From positions 1-64,000 of the forward strand of contig CYKH01000397.1 of NCBI GenBank assembly GCA_001460835.1: 64,000 nucleotides of DNA, given 5' to 3'. The position numbers and the translations under genes were made by a program. Shown here one piece after another: positions 55,904 through 64,000 of this stretch. Origin of the DNA: Bodo saltans. Lineage: Eukaryota; Euglenozoa; Kinetoplastea; Eubodonida; Bodonidae. The notes beneath the pieces were generated by a model. That model was not told the origin of the DNA and ran no database searches. It was given only the letters and a program-made list of their open reading frames with translations. The stretch's first letter is position 1. Each line of letters begins with the position of its first letter.

Positions 55904-56132
55904 GGGATGAAGCAAAAACATTCCACAGATTCTTCTTGCTTTATCATTTTGTTGACAATCAGCGCATCAAAGGTTTCGCCAGTCTTTGTCTGCGGTGTTT
56001 ATTTCGTAACGCACTTCCTTAATATTGATCATCTTTACCAAACAGTAGCAAACGCACTCAAAGCAGCAAATCTCGCTAAACAACGAGACACTAGATAACC
56101 TCGTCTTTGTGGCTTATTACACAAAGAACACA

Positions 56133-59100
56133 ATGAACTTTGATGAAGATAGCTCATCAAGCAGCAGTGGCGACGAACTGCCGATGTTCGATACTGTGCA
56201 AGGACGTAAGAACAACCGCCATTCATCGCCACCGGCAGCAGCTGTTCGCCATGCAGACCCGTCTGTGGAACGCAGCGACGATGATGCGGATGGTGTTGAT
56301 GAAGACAGCAGTGGTATCAATGCCGATATTCCTGAGTGGGCACAGAATTTACAACGGCCTGGAACTTCGTCACTCGTCGGAAAATACTCCGATCGCCAAG
56401 ATGAATTTACTCGTCACTTAAACTTCACCGATGACCCAGACGTTGAAGTCAGCCCTCAACGTGAACGTTCTTCTCAACCTCGAAGCCACCGCGGTGGTGT
56501 TCAATCGTTTGACGAGGAAGGAGAAAACTCAACGCATTTCTCTGAGCACATGGAAAACAGTGTTGGGCGAAACCGGAGTACAACATCAAACCCTCGACGT
56601 GGTGGTTCTGGTCAAGACGATGTTGGGAGTCCGAACCTCATCGAAGACGGTGACGATGGCGTCGATGACATTGAACGCCGCGATGGCGGAGGCAACGGTG
56701 ATGACAGCGAAGAAGCGTTCCCCATCACAGAGGCTGCCCAATGGGACTCGTATCTTCAGAGTGGTGTGTTGGTGGATGAAACACCCTTCACTCAATTATA
56801 CTCGATGGAAGAGGAGGTCGCTCAAGAAGAAGAGGGGGAAGAGAGCGGCGACGATGATGATGACGATAGCGATGAGGAGGTTCGCCCCAAAAAGAAGGCA
56901 GGAGTTAAGACTGTTTCTCAAATCTTCAAGGTGTTTTGTCCTCCTCTGCCTGATGATGCCATCGCAACGGATTTTGATCGGGTTCGTCGCTTGACAGAGC
57001 GACTGTGCCGCTCGATGCTGAGCAGCGCCGAAACCATCGCCAACAACGATACCCTAAGAGATCGTGTCATTTGCAATATCGAAGAGGTTCACTGCGACAG
57101 CCAGACTCGTATCGTTGTTCAAGTCGCCTCGCATCACCCTTGTGTGACCCTGGGCGACATTGCTGCGTTCGTTTTTTTTTTTGTCCTCCTCTGCCTGATG
57201 ATGCCATCGCAACGGATTTTGATCGATGCTGAGCAGCGCCGAAACCATCGCCAACAACGATACCCTAAGAGATCGTGTCATTTGCAATATCGAAGAGGTT
57301 CACTGCGACAGCCAGACTCGTATCGTTGTTCAAGTCGCCTCGCATCACCCTTGTGTGACCCTGGGCGACATTGCTGCGTTCGCAACGGTGACGTCCGAGC
57401 ACATTCGTATCATCGCCACTACGGTGGTGCGCAACCTCGTGCGATTGCACGAGGATGGCCTTGTGCACGGCTCGCTCCATGGTGGCAATGCTCTGATTCA
57501 CCTCACCAGCGGTTCGCTGAAGTTCACTGATGGTACCGGACTGCTGTCGTGCCCAGTGCTTGCACCTGATTTCAGTTTCATGTCGACACACCTTGCCTCT
57601 CACATCAAAGACCTCCTGCCCACGGAGCTCGACCCTAACGCTGAGCCGAACAGTTTCTTGAACGAGATGTGGGCTGCATTTTACGAAGACCCCTATCAAG
57701 AGGCCTTCCGTGACGATGCCGTCGCAGTCGCTCATCTGATTGCAATGCTAGTGAACGGCTTCCCATCAAGGTTTGGAATGAGTCTCACCGAAGTTGTGGA
57801 CGACGTTGACAGCCATCCCTCTCCTGTGCTGCTGACCCTCGCCACCGGAGGAGACTACTTTGCCCAGCGCGCAGCGGCTGCAGGCTTCACCGAGGAGTTC
57901 CTACACTCTGCGCAAAGTCTCATTGATGTTCTGGTAGGGACAGAATCTCTCGCTCAAGACGACGTGCTTGAGCATTCCTTCTTGATATCCTCAAAGCAAA
58001 TCGACGCCGATGCAACTGGTGAACTTGAACAGCAATTCGCCGAATTTCTCCTGCAAATTGCACAAGAAGCGAGTCGAACGATTGAGTTCTCCTTTTTTTT
58101 TTTACACTCTGCGCAAAGTCTCATTGATGTTCTGGTAGGGACGGAATCTCTCTCTCAGGACGACGTGCTTGAGCATTCCTTCTTGATATCCTCCAAGCAA
58201 ATCGACGCCGATGCAACTGGTGAGCTTGAACAGCAATTTGCCGAATTTCTCCTCCAAATCGCACAAGAAGCGAGTCGAGCGATTGAGTTCTCTAAGATCA
58301 CTGCTGGTAGCTCCCCAATGAATCTGCGACTCTTCCGCAATGCCATCTTCTCGTCTAATATTCAAAGTAGTGGCACTGGTCGTCGCACTAACAGCGAGGT
58401 CGCTCACATTCTCCCTGAAGGGGTTTCATTTGTTGGCACCGACACTGTGGCAGCCAGTTGCAGATCTCGCTGTTGAATCCCCTACCCGCTGCTCGTATCA
58501 TTCTTATCATTCGTAAAGTGGAAGACGCGTCGATTGTCATTCTCTCCAAGTTTCATCACGTTGTTCTCCATGACGTTTCCAACTCCACCATCGCGCTGGG
58601 CCCATGCCGCGTCTGCTTGTTAGAGGACCTTGCACGGTGCCCACGCGTTGCAGTTGCTGCAGTACAAGCGATACTTTCACGCGTTGCCGATGTCGAGCTT
58701 TCGCTGCACAGTGCCGATGTTCCTATGTGCCCTGATCCCTCTACCATCTCAAACGTTACGATTGTACCGTACAGCGTCTCGTACCCTGGCCTCTCCAGAG
58801 ACTTCGAGGAGATTGGGCTGCCGCAAGAGTCTCAAGCAAGCCTGCTGTCCTACCAAGTGCCAGATGCAGTGGAACGGCGAGCGCCACAAGAACTGTTCGC
58901 GAATATCCGTACTGGTCATGATTATCCCTACCTTCGTGNNNNNNNNNNNNNNNNNNNNNNNNNNNNNNNNNNNNNNNNNNNNNNNNNNNNNNNNNNNNNN
59001 NNNNNNNNNNNNNNNNNNNNNNNNNNNNNNNNNNNNNNNNNNNNNNNNNNNNNNNNNNNNNNNNNNNNNNNNNNNNNNNNNNNNNNNNNNNNNNNNNNNN

Positions 59101-61640
59101 NNNNNNNNNNNNNNNNNNNNNNNNNNNNNNNNNNNNNNNNNNNNNNNNNNNNNNNNNNNNNNNNNNNNNNNNNNNNNNNNNNNNNNNNNNNNNNNNNNNN
59201 NNNNNNNNNNNNNNNNNNNNNNNNNNNNNNNNNNNNNNCACTGAGTGGGTCTGGGTCCCATATGCTGCTGGCACCAAACTCCCCGTCACGCAACACACGT
59301 CACGTCTTTCCTGTGATTATGATTGTTGACTCGGTTGAAGATGTGTACATCTCGGACTGCGAAAACGTCACGATTGTAGTGATTGGCGCAAAGGGGGCAA
59401 TTAATGTCAGCAATGTGCGCCATGCAAAGCTGTTCTTGGCAGGTGCGTACGTGATGCTTTCTGATTGCAGTCATTGTGAAGTGCATGCGTTTGCGTTGAA
59501 GGGCGCAATGATCGAAGGATGTGAGCGTATTATCGTATTTCCCATGTTCGCTAGCTTCCCAGGCATTGACGGTGTCATCCAGCAAATGGCAGAGGCCAAC
59601 GGGGTCGAAGGAGAAGTATCGGGTGCAGACAATTTGTTCCTGACGCCTCGTGTGCAAGTGCAGAACAACAACGGAGTCGATGTTCATCAACACCCGCAGC
59701 TTCTCGTATCCCTTGATGCACCTGAGCTCGGTGAGTGCCCCTCTGCACTTTTCTCTCAACAAACAGCCCCAGCAGGAGCCAAATTGATCCCTGTCAATTT
59801 CTCATCGTCTCTCTTCGAAGGCCACCACTTGGCACTGGAAAGTGGATCGGTATTAGAGCGTTCCTCTGACGTCGTCGTGCAGATCTCTTACATGATCGAC
59901 GCGAGCATCCTTCGCACTGCAGGTATGCTGTGTCCAGGACGCAAGCCTGCGCTGCCCACCGACCCCTCTACAAATCTCATCATCTCACATGTCCACACTG
60001 GTGTCATCCATGTTGCGGACGCGGTGGCCCATCTCACGATTGTTGGCTGCACCGGTCCACTCGATATTGTCGTCGCTGCAGCACAGCAAGTCACAGTGTC
60101 AGATTGCACTGGCATCACGGTGCAAGTCGCATGCTTTGGATTTACCGCCGCCCATTGTCAAAACTGTCATTTTGCGCTCCATGTCAATACGGAGCCTAAG
60201 ATAGAGCAACGATGCGAAAACGTTCTGTTCTCTGCACTCAACATCACCTGTCTCGGGTATGAGGATGTTCTGGATCGCGCATCGGTTCAACAACACTTGA
60301 ACTTGTACGATCACCCGGTTGACGCTGACACGGCCGCGATCGGACCTTCTATCGCGACGTCTACTGGCATCAGTGTAGAATCGTTGGGGGCCACGCTGCG
60401 AGTTTCTGACGCCGCCTCCGCGAGGAAACTTCTCGATCGCAGGTGCTTCATTGCTCCACCTCTTCCAGCTACTTGTGTAGGAACTGCAGAGGCGCCATTC
60501 CTAGGTGCCCTTGAAGACCGCGTCGAGAAGGACCAAAGTCGGCCCAATGTTTACTTGACCTTGTTCGAAGCGTTGTCAACTGTCGCCTCGTCTCGACTGG
60601 ATGAAATCACCGACGAATCTTTACTCGTTGGTGACCGGCGGCATTCGATCAGCCATTCCGACGAAGGCCGTGAAGACGACGATCGCCCCCAGCGTTCCTC
60701 AGCGCGACTTGGGCAACGCAGTCGGAAACATGATCACTACGATTCATCCTCAGATGATGAAGAAGACAACGACGAAGAGGTGAACGAAAGTGGACACTCC
60801 AGCAATACCACATCCCCGCGTAAGGTTGCCTCCCAGGCACAACAATCTCCGGCGCAGTCGGACTCTGACAGCTCACCCGTAAAGGGTGCTGCTAAGTCTG
60901 TTGTTCCTCCGCAGCACAAAGCTCCAGCGCAACCTGCATTCGTAGGATCGATGTCGGCAGCCAATCGTGATGACTCCTCCTCCTCCTCGTCCAGCGATGC
61001 CGACGACGATAGTGAAAAGCACCAAAGCCCAAATCGTTATAAAAAAAAAATCGGACTCTGACAGCTCACCCGTAAAGGGTGCTGCTAAGTCTGTTGTTCC
61101 TCCGCAGCACAAAGCTCCAGCGCAACCTGCATTCGTAGGATCGATGTCGGCAGCCAATCATGATGACTCGTCCTCCTCCTCGTCCAGCGATGCCGACGAC
61201 GACGATAGTGAAAAGCACCAAAGCCCAAATCGTTATGAAAACACATTCGATAACGACAGCGAAGATGATGAAGAGTACTCGCATCGAGGCGGTGGCAACG
61301 CCATGTCCCCAATGCGCCATGAGCATGTCACCGACGCTGCTCGATTCGATGGGGTTATTTCCTCTGCAGAGCGCAGCGTTAAGCCTGCAGCTCTTCCGAG
61401 GAGCGACTCGCCATCAAATATCGCCATCAGTGAAGAGGAACCAGTTATTCCTACCCGCCGTGGCGTGGGATCCCCAGACCATAAACAAACCAACCCACTT
61501 CGTCAAGATGTGGCTGATTTCAAAGCATTCCTCGCTTCTGGCGGTGGCGCAGACAACACTCCCTCACCAAAGAGAAGCAGCTCACGCTACGAAGCATCCG
61601 ACGGAGAAGAGAGCGACGGGGGGATTGAGCTGGCTGTCGG

Positions 61641-61678
<38 letters not shown>

Positions 61679-63384
61679 GTCAAAGGAACGATAGCAATTC
61701 CCAAGATGCTGTGGAGAGGAACGAAGTTGCCGCTCTAGGTCAAAAGTCTCCCTCTCCGTTCAAGGAGCGCAAAGCGAAGCTAGATCTCGGCTTCGACGAC
61801 ACCACGTCTTCAGAGAGCGACAATGAAGGCACGACGACGACACGCAAACGACCCGTCCTTAATCACGAAGCGGCGCTCGCCGCAATGGGCCTGAGCAGCG
61901 ATGCGGCAGCCAGAATCGGAACTCGCACCACGCGTGTCCACGCAGATCCTGCCTCGCTTTTCGACGACGTACTGCCCGACATTCCCGCTCATGATGACAG
62001 CGCGGTGGACGTTAGTGAAGATGCGATGTCAAGAATCCGTAGTCGAGGAGCGCCGAAGACACAGTCTCCCAACAAATCCTCTTCCTCATCTCCTCGCAAG
62101 GCCTCAAGAGAGGAATCTGACGATAGAGTTGCCACTCACGACGACGAGGACAGCGCCGTTGACTTACAGTCGACATCCTCAGTCGATGAGCAATCGACCG
62201 CGTTCTCACCAAATGAACGAGGAGTGGTGGTGGACTCCGACCACGAGTCTTTGAACGCTACTTCACCGGAGAACCGTCAGGAAACGGATCTCCCGACTCC
62301 TGTGTCATCGCCGCATCGGTACCATTCGACAGCTGATGACCCAAAAGAAGAAAGTTACGAGGGCAAAGAGACAGCGTCTACAAGCAATGCATCTCTTCCC
62401 GGAGTTCTTGCGGGTGCGGATAGCCCAGAGGATCTGGCTGTTTCGATGGTAAGTGATCGAACGGTGATCTTCCTAGATATTGATGGCGTGGTCGTGCCCG
62501 TCTCTCCGATGAGCTTTGGTGGCGGCGACATTGACCCAACGTGCATCAAACATCTGAAGGCCATCGTCGACCAATGTGGGTCCCTTGTGACAATTGTGCT
62601 GACGTCCACCTGGCGGCATGATGAAGCAAAGAAGGCTCGACTGAATGCTGCATTCGTCCAAGCAGGCATTCCGCTGGTCACCCTAGGCGTGCCGAACGGC
62701 GTGCCTGAGCCAACAGAAGTAACCTACTTGCAGCATGACCCGCAAGAACAAGGCCTCGTTCGCGACCGTGTGGATGAAATATTCTCCTTTGCGGAGAACT
62801 CTGCCTCGATGTTCCCTGAGGCATTCCGCGGGGGTAGATGGCTAGCGATCGATGACATGAATCTTGGGCTGGATCCTAGAATGGCTGGGCATTTCTTGCT
62901 GACAGATACCGAGGAGGGGATGACCTCAGTGAATGTGTCTCAAGCAGCAGCGATTGTCGCTAACTTTCCTCACTTCTCACCCTCTGCGTCGGCGACTGAG
63001 CGCCAAGCTCAAGTCAATGAGGTACTTAGACATGTTGGGGCAAGTTTCTGCTCTAACGAAGACTTAATGCTTCCACTTGGTATTGAGCAGACATCGGACT
63101 TCTTGGCCAGCAGCACGACGAGGGGCCGCAGCACCAATGGGTCCGCGTCCCACACGTCGATGCTCACTAGCATTGACAGCGAGGAAGAACTGCGACGCGT
63201 TTCTAGCTCATCCCTCGACGAGCAGGAAAAGAACCGAGTGATTCATGTGGTCAAGGAGATTCAATCACTTCGACGCTCCCGCTCGGAGCTGGTGGATGCG
63301 ATGGGCGATTTGACATCTAGAGTCTCTCGCGCGTTAGAAAAGCTCAGCAAGGAGAAGAAGCAACATGACAACGGCAGCAAGTGA
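56133..63384 (+). CDS. Giant multidomain protein: pseudokinase-like region, three TBCC-like segments, acidic linker, HAD domain
   Basis: I treat this as one gene from ATG 56133 (MNFDEDSSSSSSGDELP) to TGA 63382. The frame is interrupted by three artefact-like duplications, a -1 shift near 58440-58490 and a 300-N gap; ignoring these it spans about 2200 codons. The N-terminal 270 residues are acidic and disordered. A kinase-like region (56920-57800) has LVHGSLHGGNALI at the catalytic-loop position (HGS for HRD, Asn kept) and LKFTDGTGL at DFG. Three TBCC/TBCCD1-like beta-helix segments follow (about 58490-58850, 59300-59600, 59990-60280), with units such as DCENVTIVVIGAKGAINVSN and HCQNCHFALHV. 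A Ser/Asp/Glu-rich linker leads to a HAD domain (62458-62960): VIFLDIDGVV, LTSTWR and WLAIDDM. A short basic coiled coil ends the protein. Order and domains are clear; function is unknown. Confidence 0.8.
56938..57382. repeat. Near-tandem duplication with T11 junction, one copy shortened
   Basis: The segment starting GTCCTCCTCTGCCTGATGAT at 56938 recurs at 57183-57382 after a run of 11 T (57172-57182). The second copy lacks about 34 bases that lie between two ATCG/CTCG-like sites in the first (about 56981-57014). Skipping 211 bp restores one frame. Confidence 0.9.
57903..58293. repeat. Near-tandem duplication, 190 bp, T11 junction
   Basis: 57903-58092 (starting ACACTCTGCGCAAAGTC) recurs at 58104-58293 after 11 T (58093-58103); the period is 201 bp. 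The copies differ at scattered positions, for example GCTCAAGAC versus TCTCAGGAC. The frame stays open because 201 is a multiple of three, adding a false-looking Phe run. Confidence 0.92.
58939..59238. other. Assembly gap (300 N)
   Basis: Exactly 300 N between the first and second TBCC-like segments of the giant gene. The true length is unknown, so the frame across it cannot be judged. Confidence 0.99.
60858..61236. repeat. Near-tandem duplication, 183/186 bp, A10 junction
   Basis: 60858-61040 (starting TCGGACTCTGACAGC) recurs at 61051-61236 after ten A (61041-61050). The copies differ, for example AATCGTGATG versus AATCATGATG, and one GAC codon is extra. Skipping 193 bp keeps the acidic linker in one frame. 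Confidence 0.92.
61642..61677. repeat. (GAT)12 microsatellite coding for poly-Asp
   Basis: Twelve uninterrupted GAT codons in the acidic linker of the giant gene, encoding 12 Asp. Codon purity suggests recent slippage; the allele length is likely to be variable. Confidence 0.95.
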
Positions 63385-63553
63385 GTGGAGGGCCAATAGT
63401 TTGCTTGCCCAATCTGTCGAGTTTCTGAGATTTCTGGCTGATCTCTTTAAATAGAACAACTACACAAATGACTCTAGAATTACAGAACAAACGCAACATT
63501 AACTCATTTCGCCGTCTTTTTTCACCGTTTGGAAACTAGTAACTTGTACGCCA

Positions 63554-64000
63554 ATGTGGACGCTCAATTTGTTGTTGAAGTGCTCGAGAGGAGTGATACC
63601 AAATATGCGAGCAAGAACACCGCGAGATCTTAGCAACACATCAACGCGAACTTCGCGTGCGGATCTCAGCGCAGCAGAAGAGCAACTCGAGCGATCCATC
63701 GCCTCGGGTACAAAATCAGTGTTGAACGGCATTGCGTTCCCTTCAGAGGTTGCACGTAGACTGCAGAGAGTTTCTAACGTTGCCACCCGTGACACGTTCA
63801 TTGTATCCTGTTACGTCGATGTCGTGTTAGATCCTCCTCACCGTGCTGTGCAGCAGCAGCGAGACTCGGTGATGTCTCCTGTCGGCAAAACACCGTTGAC
63901 GACCAAGAAATCTCAGCGAACCACAAAGGTAGGCTTCAATGATAGCACCAACGATTTCCCTGGATCAGGATTTGCCACCTTCGGAGGCGCCGATTTCGAA
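63554..64000 (+). CDS. 5' part of a further gene running off the right edge
   Basis: The frame is open from before 63554 through base 64000 without a stop. The first ATG after a pyrimidine tract (CGTCTTTTTTCACC, 63513-63526) and an AG at 63538-63539 is 63554. A second ATG, 63605, starts MRARTPRDLSNTSTRTSRAD and may be the true start. From 63605, 132 codons are visible. The text is basic and Ser/Thr/Arg-rich at first, with a helical stretch (LSAAEEQLERSIASGTKSVL), then EVARRLQRVSNVATRDTFIV and a Lys/Thr-rich segment. Composition is coding-like. No family is recognised from this fragment. Confidence 0.72.
   Translation, partial: MWTLNLLLKCSRGVIPNMRARTPRDLSNTSTRTSRADLSAAEEQLERSIASGTKSVLNGIAFPSEVARRLQRVSNVATRDTFIVSCYVDVVLDPPHRAVQQQRDSVMSPVGKTPLTTKKSQRTTKVGFNDSTNDFPGSGFATFGGADFE

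Noticed and set aside
61041-61050. Poly-A/poly-T runs with flanking repeats as traces of LINE/SINE or processed-gene insertion
   Set aside because: The repeated segments are pieces of the same gene in the same orientation directly next to the source. There is no element body and no target-site duplication.
60873-61326. Minus-strand frames opposite the acidic linker
   Set aside because: They mirror Ser/Asp-rich repeats and the duplication; each copy yields the same antisense text. No gene features.

Overview
The window looks like nuclear DNA of a kinetoplastid, most likely a free-living bodonid such as Bodo saltans. Every convincing gene lies on the + strand. Nearly all are uninterrupted reading frames, separated by short T-rich/pyrimidine-rich spacers with an AG shortly before the ATG, which is the layout of a polycistronic unit processed by spliced-leader trans-splicing. 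Ribosomal protein S13 (10.6 kb) is eukaryotic and closest in wording to kinetoplastid versions as I remember them. The species call is inference.

Layout. 0-6 kb: 3' part of a HIPK/DYRK-like kinase, two neighbouring small proteins that both start with a myristoylation/palmitoylation signature, and a double PLAC8 protein. 6-12.7 kb: a large WD40...PDZ protein, RPS13, a longin R-SNARE and an Ump1/POMP-like proteasome assembly factor. 12.9-22.2 kb: an internally duplicated ankyrin-like protein, a NAP-family histone chaperone cut by a 300-N gap, a VPS39/VPS3-like tether subunit interrupted by three in-frame stops, and an FKBP-TPR immunophilin. 22.5-29.3 kb: two proteins of unknown function, one of them with WD40 repeats, the WASH-complex subunit WASHC3, and another unknown protein. 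29.2-32.5 kb: a local duplication that left two RRM-like paralogues and a relic of the upstream gene. 32.6-46.7 kb: a small mitochondrial membrane protein, an unknown basic protein, a UPF0193 protein, a SAM-domain protein, an arginase-like ureohydrolase, an IQ-motif protein, LRRC56 and methionine aminopeptidase 1. 46.9-56 kb: a SPATA4-type CH-domain protein, an ER-lumenal protein ending in SDEL, and a HECT ubiquitin ligase. 56.1-63.4 kb: a giant protein combining a pseudokinase-like region, three TBCC-like beta-helix segments, a long acidic linker and a C-terminal HAD domain. A further gene runs off the right edge.

The genes do not form a pathway. They read as a normal kinetoplastid mix of housekeeping, trafficking (SNARE, VPS39-like, WASHC3), protein quality control (Ump1, FKBP, HECT, MetAP1) and cilium-associated families (LRRC56, UPF0193, SPATA4-like, IQ, TBCC).

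The assembly needs caution. There are two 300-N gaps and at least five slightly diverged or exact near-tandem duplications of about 50-210 bp. Three of these have a run of 10-11 T or A at the junction, and several break reading frames that become continuous if one copy is ignored. These look like haplotype or gap-filling artefacts. The three in-frame stops in the VPS39-like gene and the shifted end of RPS13 are not explained by such duplications.
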